Source of the DNA: Ktedonobacteraceae bacterium
Lineage (GTDB): Bacteria > Chloroflexota > Ktedonobacteria > Ktedonobacterales > Ktedonobacteraceae
Reading direction: 5' to 3'
Assembly: GCA_014896635.1 (NCBI GenBank)
Contig: JADBKA010000116.1
Location: 1 to 13,724 of the forward strand
Length of the DNA: 13,724 nucleotides
The notes under the pieces are model-generated. The model saw only the letters and a list, made by a program, of their open reading frames with translations. It ran no database searches and was not told where the DNA came from. Below are positions 1 to 6,004 of this stretch, in pieces. The translations under genes were made by a program, and so were the position numbers. Position 1 is the stretch's first letter; every line of letters starts with the position of its first letter.

Positions 1-204
1 ATGAAGAAAAAGGAGAGAAAAAGGCGGTTTGCGGGAGACACCCCTGATCCTTGCCAGGAACTGATCGCCACTGGACTCCCGTCCTGCCTCAAAAACTGAA
101 AAGCCTGAACATGGAAGATTCTCCTTATCGACTGGCAGATCTGCCACAACAATTTTACCGCAAGCCGGGAATATGCGAGAATCTGGCTGTGTTATTTGTA
201 GTAG

Positions 205-230
205 GTAACCTATTCAACTGTTAGATCGTA
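205..230 (+). promoter_or_regulatory. Possible ECF-sigma-type promoter of the small membrane protein
   Basis: GTAAC at 205-209 and CGTA at 227-230 are separated by 17 bases. This layout resembles ECF-family promoters of the SigX/SigW kind (known from Bacillus). The -35-like element sits in a short palindrome, TAGGT-A-ACCTA (202-212). No good housekeeping promoter with correct spacing was found before the gene at 311; a lone TATAAC at 249-254 has no partner. Such short motifs arise by chance, so this is only a candidate. Confidence 0.22.
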
Positions 231-262
231 TATCTGTTAAGAACAATTTATAACGACAACGG

Positions 263-280
263 TCCCTTCCCACGAAGGGA
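263..280 (+). other. Leader hairpin before the small membrane protein
   Basis: TCCCTTC at 263-269 pairs perfectly with GAAGGGA at 274-280 around the loop CCAC. The hairpin ends about 17 bases before the Shine-Dalgarno sequence of the gene at 311. There is no proper T tract after it, so a leader or mRNA-stability role fits better than termination. No function can be read from it. The remaining sequence in 1-310 shows no convincing gene: the ATG at base 1 opens only 32 codons and has no visible family. Confidence 0.45.
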
Positions 281-310
281 ATTTGAATAAAATCAAAGAG
301 GAAAACTACC

Positions 311-469
311 ATGCCAGGACAACGACCAGTGCGCCGGCCAGCCAGCGGAGCAAAAGCTATAGCTCTTGACACTCGTGCCATACTCGCGCGTTATCGGCTG
401 TTTCTGCTGCTCTCGCTGCTTGGTTCTGCCGGGCTTGCTCTCATGCTGCGGATCATTTTCGCCCACTAA
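311..469 (+). CDS. Small basic single-pass membrane protein, unknown function
   Basis: This 52-residue protein is not a family I recognise. The start is well supported: a Shine-Dalgarno sequence (AAAGAGGAAAA, about 294-304) lies at good distance from the ATG, and a leader hairpin and a strong terminator (497-528) bracket the gene as a monocistronic unit. The N-terminal half (about 1-30) is rich in Arg, Pro and Ala and is strongly positive. Residues about 31-49 are a hydrophobic Leu-rich segment (RLFLLLSLLGSAGLALMLRI), followed by a short tail ending in FAH. By the positive-inside rule the N-terminus should be cytoplasmic, giving a small N-in bitopic protein. It could also be a short regulatory or assembly peptide for a membrane complex encoded elsewhere. 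That it is a gene is fairly likely from the signals around it; its job is unknown. Confidence 0.6.
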   Translation: MPGQRPVRRPASGAKAIALDTRAILARYRLFLLLSLLGSAGLALMLRIIFAH

Positions 470-496
470 GGGCTTCTGCTTCAGGGCTTAACAATA

Positions 497-528
497 AAAA
501 GGGACACCCGTGATGGGATGTCCCTTTT
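497..528. terminator. Strong bidirectional intrinsic terminator
   Basis: AAAAGGGACA (497-506) pairs with TGTCCCTTTT (519-528). An inner CCC/GGG pairing (507-509 with 515-517) leaves a single bulged A (518) and a five-base loop. The A and T ends make it symmetrical. The T tract is longer on the minus strand (TTTTTATTGTT) than on the plus strand (TTTTGCC). It ends the small membrane gene at 311-469 and the candidate minus-strand transcript. Confidence 0.8.
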
Positions 529-568
529 GCCATTTCAGGGATTTTTGGAGAGAGGTTGGGGATCTGAC

Positions 569-719
569 AGCTCGTCCGGCAGAGGTCCGCGAAGTAGATC
601 CAGTTGTGGAGCAAACGAACGGTAATCTCCTGGTCAAAGGTGATATCGAGCGCATAGCCGGTTTTCAGGTTCCAGTTGCGCAGTGAGGCATAATACCCAA
701 TAGCTCGTCGGCACAGGTC
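569..719. repeat. Pair of near-identical 18/19-base direct repeats
   Basis: AGCTCGTCCGGCAGAGGTC at 569-587 recurs as AGCTCGTCGGCACAGGTC at 702-719, differing by one inserted base and one substitution. The copies are 133 bases apart and in the same orientation. The DNA between them (588-701) has no recognisable gene or insertion-sequence features. The repeats may be sites for a regulator, footprints of a lost element, or structural parts of an RNA. Confidence 0.5.
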
Positions 720-781
720 TCTTCTCCGCTGCAATTGGGTAGCTGGCGCAGATCAGGTGATACCAGGCATACCGCGCCCCT

Positions 782-811
782 ATTGTACCGGGATTCGTCG
801 GATGTGCGCAA
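782..811 (-). promoter_or_regulatory. Sigma-70-type promoter, leftward
   Basis: Read on the minus strand, TTGCGC (811-806) and TACAAT (787-782) are separated by 18 bases. The -10 matches the consensus at five of six positions; the -35 keeps the TTG core. It faces the unassigned 490-776 unit and is divergent from the ligase promoter at 858-886. Confidence 0.5.
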
Positions 812-857
812 GAGGGAAGGGCAGAGAGGCAGGGCTTGCTGGCCGTTTCAGCACTAC

Positions 858-886
858 TTGACCATTTAACTGAACTGGAGTATGCT
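858..886 (+). promoter_or_regulatory. Sigma-70-type promoter of the acyl-CoA synthetase gene
   Basis: TTGACC (858-863), a 17-base spacer, then TATGCT (881-886). The expected transcript starts near 893, leaving about 100 bases of leader before the ATG at 995. Because the promoter lies inside the in-frame upstream extension of the reading frame (open from 836), it also supports the later start at 995. Confidence 0.65.
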
Positions 887-994
887 ACAGTACATACCAG
901 CCAGTCAACGGAGCGAACCCGTCGAATCAAGCGTTACTTTTCGTTACAGCCAGCACAAGCTCAACGTCGAGTTGCAGCGGAAAGGACATCCGAC

Positions 995-2602
995 ATGTCG
1001 GAAAAGATGATTGCACCCGAACTATTTCGTCCGCCGGTCGATTTCCCTGATGTTCCCTACGATCATTTATTGCGCGCAGCGGCAGAGCGCGTCCCCGACC
1101 GCATCGCCATTATCTATCATGACCTCATGCTGACCTACCGCGAGGTCGTTTCGATGGTCAACTGTATAGCGAACGGCCTGCACGACCTGGGATTGCGCAA
1201 AGGAGACCGCCTCTGTCTGTTCACAACCAATCGTCCAGAGTATATCATTGCGTTTATTGCAGCGGCTTCAATCGGAGTCGTAGTGACGCCGATGAATCCC
1301 GCCTATCGAGAGCGTGAAGTCGCGTACCAGTTAGAAAACTCGGAAGCGTCGGGCATTCTGATCCAGCGAGAGCTGGCGCCGGTGTTGCGTATGGTGCTCG
1401 AACAAAAACAACTCCCCCATTTGAAACATTTTCTGGTTACAGGTGATCGTACACCAGAAAGCCTACCGGAAGCGATTCCTTTCTCCATGCTTATGCGCCG
1501 CTCGTCGCCGAAGCCGCCGCCGCGCGTTGAGATCAGCGGGGATGATTTGCTGGCCCTGCCCTATTCATCCGGCACCACCGGTCTACCCAAAGGCACCATG
1601 CTCTCCCATCGCAATTTGACGGCCAACAACCTTCAGTTCACAACGGCTCTGCGCACCAACTTCACCGATGTCGCGCTGCTCTTCTTGCCGTTCTACCATA
1701 TCTATGGAGTGATGCTGACAGGCGGCTTCCTGGCCTGTGGTGCGACACAGGTGATGATGGAACGCTTTGACCTGCTGCAATCGCTGGAACTGTGCGAGAA
1801 ACATAGTGTCACTTACTACTTCGCCGTGCCGCCGATTATCCTGGCCCTGGCAAACGCCCCGGTTGATCTGAGCAAGATGAAAACTGTCAGGTACATCTTC
1901 TCCGGCGCGGCTCCCCTGCCGGTGGACCCGGCGCGCAGGCTTCAGGAGAAGACAGGCATCCAGGTGATCCAGGGCTACGGCCTGACCGAGACATCCCCAC
2001 TCAGCCATGCTCAGCCGGGTGATCCCGCGTTGATTCGTCCGGCCAGCGTCGGCTTGCCGGTCCATAACACCGAGCACAAAATCGTGGACATCGAGACCGG
2101 CGAACGCGAACTGCCGCCCGGTGAGGACGGCGAAATCATCATTCGCGGTCCTCAAGTCATGCAAGGCTACTGGAAAGCGCCTGAAGAAACCGCGCGCGTG
2201 CTGCGCAACGGCTGGCTCTACACCGGCGATATCGGACATGTGGATCTCGACGGCTACACCTATATTGTTGATCGCAAAAAGGAAATGATCAAATATAAGG
2301 GCTTCAGCATCGCCCCGGCAGAGCTGGAATCGCTGCTGATGGAGCACCCGGCGGTGATGGACGCGGCGGTCATCGGCGTGCCCGACGAAGAAGCCGGCGA
2401 ACTTATCAAAGGCTTTGTTGTCCTGCGCAAAGGCTATAGCGTCTCGCCAGAGGAGATTATCGCCTTTGCTAACGGTAAACTGGCGGGCTACAAACGTATT
2501 CACCGTCTCGAAATCGTCGAAGCCATACCCAAAACCGCTTCGGGCAAGATTCTCAGGCGCGACCTCAAAGAGCGCGAGCAAGCCAGGCATATAACGGAGT
2601 AG
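995..2602 (+). CDS. Acyl-CoA synthetase / AMP-dependent acid:CoA ligase (ANL superfamily)
   Basis: This 535-residue enzyme should activate a carboxylic acid to its acyl-adenylate with ATP and then pass it to coenzyme A. The ANL motifs are all present in order: the Ser/Thr/Gly-rich ATP loop SSGTTGLPKG (about 190-199), QGYGLTETS (326-334), YTGD (409-412), the hinge VDRKKEMIKYKG (425-436), and PKTASGKILRRDL (from 512), in which K518 is the expected catalytic lysine for adenylation. Length and motif wording fit the long-chain fatty acid and 4-coumarate:CoA ligase branch; the sequence alone does not fix the substrate. No signal peptide is seen, so it is cytoplasmic. The ATG at 995 follows GGAAAGGA with good spacing. 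The frame stays open upstream to 836, but that part spans the promoter and lacks a ribosome site. It appears monocistronic, with its own promoter and terminator. Confidence 0.93.
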   Translation: MSEKMIAPELFRPPVDFPDVPYDHLLRAAAERVPDRIAIIYHDLMLTYREVVSMVNCIANGLHDLGLRKGDRLCLFTTNRPEYIIAFIAAASIGVVVTPMNPAYREREVAYQLENSEASGILIQRELAPVLRMVLEQKQLPHLKHFLVTGDRTPESLPEAIPFSMLMRRSSPKPPPRVEISGDDLLALPYSSGTTGLPKGTMLSHRNLTANNLQFTTALRTNFTDVALLFLPFYHIYGVMLTGGFLACGATQVMMERFDLLQSLELCEKHSVTYYFAVPPIILALANAPVDLSKMKTVRYIFSGAAPLPVDPARRLQEKTGIQVIQGYGLTETSPLSHAQPGDPALIRPASVGLPVHNTEHKIVDIETGERELPPGEDGEIIIRGPQVMQGYWKAPEETARVLRNGWLYTGDIGHVDLDGYTYIVDRKKEMIKYKGFSIAPAELESLLMEHPAVMDAAVIGVPDEEAGELIKGFVVLRKGYSVSPEEIIAFANGKLAGYKRIHRLEIVEAIPKTASGKILRRDLKEREQARHITE

Positions 2603-2678
2603 CGATAGCAGAGCCGGCGGTGTTCTGTTGCTGGCCCTGCCGGGCAATAACGAATTTTGAATTTGAAAAGGGAAAACC

Positions 2679-2718
2679 AGGGGCACCCTCTTAAGCGTCA
2701 ACTTAAGGGAGTGTCCCT
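2679..2718. terminator. Bidirectional hairpin terminator between convergent genes
   Basis: The arm at 2679-2695 (AGGGGCACCCTCTTAAG) pairs along 17 positions, with a few mismatch or wobble pairs, with 2702-2718 (CTTAAGGGAGTGTCCCT) around a six-base loop. On the plus strand it is followed by TCTCCTTC, and on the minus strand by GGTTTTCCCTTTTC, so neither T tract is perfect. It lies between the ligase (+) and the membrane protein (-). A GC-rich stretch nearer the minus-strand gene (about 2760-2795) could form a GGGGCC/GGCCCC stem, but has no T tract. Confidence 0.65.
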
Positions 2719-2801
2719 TCTCCTTCAAAAGAGAGAAACAGGGAAACAAGATATCTTTCGGGGCCCACGCCAGAGAGCCTCGCCCCTGGCCCCCCCTTCT
2801 G

Positions 2802-3785
2802 TCATATGCGAGCCAGGAAGAGGCCCCGCGCCATAATTTCACCGGCCAGGGTCAGCACCACAATCAGGTAAAGCATACCAGTAGCCGATTGAAATGAGCG
2901 GTCTCGCACAAGTTTCCAGGCCAGAACGCCCAGCACGAGCGGCAGGGCAAAGCCGACCACCAGATGCAGCCAGCCAACCACATCTGCACCCAGAGGAGTT
3001 ACTACGGGCGCGCCCGCAGGCTTGATCTGTGAGCCGGGAGCGGCGGGACCCGGCACAGGCGTAGCAACAGTGGTCGAGCCAGGGGAGACAGATGGCTGAC
3101 TGGCGGAGACAAATATTTGCCCGGAGAGCACGGTAAAGATCACTTGCGCCACAATCGCCAGCAAAACAAGCGTGGTGGAAAAGAGCAAAGGCTTCTCCGA
3201 GAGCGCGGGCGTGACAAGATACCAGTGACCCAGCCACATTGCTGTCATTACACCGCCAAGCGCGAAAGCCGCCGCAAAAAAGCCAGGTACAGTCATGATC
3301 TCGCCCAGACCAGCACCACCCAGGAAACGATAGGTCATCGCCATGACAAAAAGCGTCACCAGACCCGCCAGCACTGTTCCCCCTCCACTGGCAAGGCGCA
3401 AGATACGCAGAACGGAAAAACGCGATCCCTTTTCCCCGGCGTCCTCTTTCTCCGCCCGTTCTTTCCCATCAACGCCGGCATGACGATCCAGCAAGATGAA
3501 CAGGCTATAAGGAATCAGTAGTAAGAAAAAGAGCAGCAGAGGTAGTGATTGATACCCTGTCCAGGTTTTGTCAAGCCGCGCAAAAGTATTAAGTAGCGCC
3601 GGCGTTGCAAAGTTCTGCTGAACCAGATAGGTCAGGCCGGCCAGTCCCAGATAGATAAGAGCATAGGAAATGAGAAAACCGCGCTTGACCTCATTGCGCC
3701 AATCAAGGAAGACAAGCACGCATACCGAGCCAATCGAGACCTCTGCCAGAATGATAAACAGAACTAATGGTAGCGTTTGCAGCAT
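2802..3785 (-). CDS. Eight-helix integral membrane protein, unknown function
   Basis: I do not recognise a named family for this 327-residue protein. Hydrophobicity suggests eight membrane helices at about 5-28, 36-56, 80-99, 134-154, 167-190, 201-224, 266-290 and 301-323. A charged loop (about 101-125, rich in Glu, Lys and Gly) follows helix 3, and a Pro/Ser/Thr/Gly-rich linker (about 226-262) separates helices 6 and 7. Possibly functional polar residues lie in helices: GHWYLV in helix 5 (H187), H274 in helix 7 and GEIMAR in helix 8 (E316). In-membrane histidines recall quinone- or heme-binding anchors of the DmsC/NrfD kind, but that is a guess. The ATG follows AAAGGA at a rather long 12-base spacing. 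It has its own strong promoter and is transcribed divergently from the kinase-phosphatase gene. Confidence 0.85.
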   Translation of the reverse strand: MLQTLPLVLFIILAEVSIGSVCVLVFLDWRNEVKRGFLISYALIYLGLAGLTYLVQQNFATPALLNTFARLDKTWTGYQSLPLLLFFLLLIPYSLFILLDRHAGVDGKERAEKEDAGEKGSRFSVLRILRLASGGGTVLAGLVTLFVMAMTYRFLGGAGLGEIMTVPGFFAAAFALGGVMTAMWLGHWYLVTPALSEKPLLFSTTLVLLAIVAQVIFTVLSGQIFVSASQPSVSPGSTTVATPVPGPAAPGSQIKPAGAPVVTPLGADVVGWLHLVVGFALPLVLGVLAWKLVRDRSFQSATGMLYLIVVLTLAGEIMARGLFLARI

Positions 3786-3831
3786 AACATCTTACGATCC
3801 TTTGATTGTATCTCTCAGTGCAGGCATACCC

Positions 3832-3900
3832 GGGAGAGTTACCCACCCCTTCATCATCGTTCAAATTATAACGCTGAAAGGCAACCCTGACAACTCTCCC
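3832..3900. repeat. 9-bp inverted repeat bracketing the leftward promoter
   Basis: GGGAGAGTT at 3832-3840 is matched exactly by its complement AACTCTCCC at 3892-3900. The arm centres are 60 bp apart, about six helical turns. One arm overlaps the -35 element of the leftward promoter by two bases, and the other lies in the early transcribed leader. This could be a pair of operator half-sites or, in RNA, only a chance pairing. No regulator can be named. Confidence 0.35.
3865..3893 (-). promoter_or_regulatory. Near-consensus sigma-70 promoter of the membrane protein gene
   Basis: On the minus strand TTGTCA (3893-3888), 17 bases, then a perfect TATAAT (3870-3865). Transcription should start near 3858, about 70 bases before the ATG at 3785. 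Strong basal expression is expected unless it is repressed. Confidence 0.75.
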
Positions 3901-3953
3901 TCTATCATCAGAAAGACGTTTCAAGCGCCCCGGCAAATCGTCCTCGCTCGCCG

Positions 3954-3982
3954 TTGACAAATATTCAACTTTCCCTTACACT
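3954..3982 (+). promoter_or_regulatory. Near-consensus sigma-70 promoter of the kinase-phosphatase gene
   Basis: A perfect TTGACA (3954-3959), a 17-base spacer and TACACT (3977-3982). Transcription should start near 3989, leaving about 60 bases of leader before the ATG at 4052. It is divergent from the membrane-protein promoter, with the two -35 boxes about 60 bases apart. Confidence 0.72.
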
Positions 3983-4051
3983 ACAAAAAGGTTTATTCCC
4001 TTCAAAACGCTTTTTCAGGCACCAGGAAAATTTTTTCTCAAAGAGAACACC

Positions 4052-6004
4052 ATGCCACGTTGCACCAATCCCCGTTGCAAGGCCAACAATCCGGCAGGGA
4101 TACGACGATGCGACACCTGTCGCTGTTTCCTACCGGACACGATCATCGCCGGGCGCTACCGCATTGAAAAATTGATCGGGAAGGGGGGGATGGGTGAGGT
4201 CTACCAGGCAAGTGATACGTTCGATAGACTGCCCATCAGCGATACCTTCGAGGCGCAGCCGGTCGCCTTAAAGATTCTCACATACACACCTAAAATTGGT
4301 ATGAGCATGGAAGAAGCTGCGACTCGTTTTAAACGTGAAGCTCAGTTCGGACATCTGCTCTCTCACAAGAATATCGTTCCTGTTTTGAACTTCGGTGTCG
4401 ATGGCCGGCTTTTCTACCTGACAATGCCACTCATCACCGGAGGAACGCTCAAACAACTGCTGCAATCAGAAAAACCACTCTCTACGGCAGTAGCCCGCGC
4501 CTTTCTCAACGACCTGGCAGAGGCCATAGATGCGATTCACGCACATCCCATGCGCATTGTTCATCGGGACATTAAACCATCGAATCTCCTTATTCACCAG
4601 GATGACGGGCGCCTGGTTGTGACAGATTTCGGTATCGCCAAAGCCCTGCAATATGACAAACCTCTCACCGGACGTGGCTCAGATGGCAGGCCCATCGGTC
4701 TTGGCACACAGAACTACATCGCACCGGAACAGGCAGACGGCAAACCGGAACCGGCCAGCGACATCTACGCAATGGGGGTTGTTGCCTACCAGATGTTCAC
4801 CGGTCTGCTGCCTGTAGCGGCCTACTTCAGGAATGCAGCGCAGTCCTCGTCTCCCAGGAATTTACCTCTCTCCATTCCTCTGCCAGGCAGCTTGAATCCA
4901 GCATTGCCATCGGCCATTGATGCCGTTATTATGCGCGCAATAGAGACAGATCCCGCCCGGCGCTACCCCTCTGGTCGCGCCTTCGCCGACGCGATCAATG
5001 AGACTCTGGACAAGGGAGATGTCTGGCTTATGCCAACAATCACCATTCAGCCCAGATCATCCAGCCTTGCTGCCAATGTCATTAAACGCACAATTACGAT
5101 GGAGCATCCCTGTTTCTGGTGCGGACAAGAGAATCGCCGCACTTCACGCTTTTGCCGCTATTGCGGACATAAGCTGGAAGATACAGTGCCAGTCGTGAGC
5201 GATGTATGCCAGGTGGGTCACGTGAGCGACGAAGGGCAACAGGCGCACGAGAACGAAGATATGCTGCTGATCTTGCAGGGCCTCTGCGTGTCTTTTCTCC
5301 CACCACGTCCTTTCAGCCTGCTCGCGGTTGCCGATGGATTGCGTGGACCCGAAGGACGTACCGTCGGCGGACACGAAGCCAGCCGGCTCGCCGTCGATAC
5401 CCTCGCCGATATGCTCCTCCCTCGCCTTACCACACGATCCCATTCCCACAGGCTTTTGGCTCACACGTCACCTAACGGTCATCTAGAACCGGATACCATC
5501 ATTGAGCGCTGGATACGAGACGCCATCTACCAGGCAAACAGAGTGATCTATCACTGTAACGAAGATTTTGGCACACAGATGGCAAGCACCCTGGCAACCG
5601 TGCTGCTCTACAAACATCGCCTCTACATCGGCAGTGTGGGCGATAGCCGGATCTATCACTTCAGAGCCGGTCAAGACCTGCGCTGTCTCACTCACCCCCA
5701 GGCCCCAGTGCAGGCGCCATCTGCTACCAGGACCACTACTACTCCGCACAACACCCCGGCTTCACAACGCTATCTAGGTCAACAGACCGGCACATCCATC
5801 GATCTTTTCCAGTATCCAGTTTCACCAGAAGACCTCGTACTACTTTGCACTGATGGCCTCTGGCATATGCTCACCAGTGAACAGATAGAGGAACTGCTCG
5901 CTTCTGGTGGGGATGTCGAGGGGCTGGCACAAAATTTGATGAGAGCGGCCAATCAGGCAGGCGGTGAAGGCAACATTAGCGCCATTGTTGTTCGTGTTCT
6001 CTAA
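4052..6004 (+). CDS. Zinc ribbon - Ser/Thr protein kinase - zinc ribbon - PP2C-like phosphatase fusion
   Basis: A 650-residue cytoplasmic protein (no membrane segment seen) that joins a protein kinase to a phosphatase-type domain. Order: N-terminal zinc ribbon with Cys at 4, 9, 20 and 23. The Hanks-type kinase (about 35-320) has glycine loop GKGGMG (43-48), VALK lysine K74, helix-C E96, HRDIKPSN (171-178, catalytic D173), DFG (192-194) and APE (224-226); every catalytic residue is present. A second zinc ribbon follows (C354, C357, C368, C371). The PP2C-type domain (about 386-650) has NED (401-403), ADG (427-429), VGDSR (529-533) and TDG (600-602), but the final motif reads GGEGN instead of GG-x-DN, so one metal-binding Asp is Gly640. 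It may therefore be a weak or dead phosphatase, or a sensor domain. The ATG follows AAAGAGA and has a near-consensus promoter. The last 29 bases overlap the convergent histidine kinase gene. Confidence 0.92.
   Translation: MPRCTNPRCKANNPAGIRRCDTCRCFLPDTIIAGRYRIEKLIGKGGMGEVYQASDTFDRLPISDTFEAQPVALKILTYTPKIGMSMEEAATRFKREAQFGHLLSHKNIVPVLNFGVDGRLFYLTMPLITGGTLKQLLQSEKPLSTAVARAFLNDLAEAIDAIHAHPMRIVHRDIKPSNLLIHQDDGRLVVTDFGIAKALQYDKPLTGRGSDGRPIGLGTQNYIAPEQADGKPEPASDIYAMGVVAYQMFTGLLPVAAYFRNAAQSSSPRNLPLSIPLPGSLNPALPSAIDAVIMRAIETDPARRYPSGRAFADAINETLDKGDVWLMPTITIQPRSSSLAANVIKRTITMEHPCFWCGQENRRTSRFCRYCGHKLEDTVPVVSDVCQVGHVSDEGQQAHENEDMLLILQGLCVSFLPPRPFSLLAVADGLRGPEGRTVGGHEASRLAVDTLADMLLPRLTTRSHSHRLLAHTSPNGHLEPDTIIERWIRDAIYQANRVIYHCNEDFGTQMASTLATVLLYKHRLYIGSVGDSRIYHFRAGQDLRCLTHPQAPVQAPSATRTTTTPHNTPASQRYLGQQTGTSIDLFQYPVSPEDLVLLCTDGLWHMLTSEQIEELLASGGDVEGLAQNLMRAANQAGGEGNISAIVVRVL

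Larger units (their letters stand above)
491..776 (-). other. Candidate minus-strand transcript: small RNA, small ORF or gene remnant
   Basis: A minus-strand promoter (TTGCGC at 811-806, 18-base spacer, TACAAT at 787-782) predicts a start near 776. A hairpin terminator at 528-497, followed on this strand by TTTTTATTGTT, predicts an end near 491, giving a transcript of about 285 bases. Near its 5' end TACCCAAT (741-734) can pair with ATTGGGTA (701-694), extended by GC/GC after one mismatch. An open frame of 93 codons (734-453, TTG start, no Shine-Dalgarno) crosses the unit, but it runs through the terminator hairpin and beyond, which argues against a real protein of that length. Its middle (for example ITFDQEITVRLLHNWIYFADL) is protein-like in composition, so a decayed gene is possible. 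I do not recognise 6S RNA, tmRNA, RNase P or SRP RNA in it. Confidence 0.35.

Noticed and set aside
1..99. 32-codon frame starting with the ATG at base 1
   Set aside because: It is very short, low in complexity at the N-terminus and shows no ribosome site in view; it cannot be supported as a gene.
634..930. A 98-codon minus-strand frame over the ligase promoter
   Set aside because: It crosses both divergent promoters, has no Shine-Dalgarno and a Ser/Cys-rich composition typical of a non-coding frame.
836..994. N-terminal extension of the acyl-CoA synthetase by 53 residues
   Set aside because: The extension contains the TTGACC-17-TATGCT promoter and has no ribosome site at 836, while ATG 995 has a strong one and gives the family's usual N-terminus.
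1583..2842. A 419-codon open frame on the minus strand, opposite the acyl-CoA synthetase
   Set aside because: It lies antisense to a gene with every ANL motif intact, spans the 2679-2718 terminator, runs past the 3' end of another gene and shows no recognisable domain. It is a by-product of codon bias.
3786..3858. Possible TPP-type riboswitch in the leader of the eight-helix protein (a CTGAGA-like stretch)
   Set aside because: Only a CTGAGAG fragment is present; the paired ACC..GAACCTGATCT and GGGT elements of the thi-box are missing.
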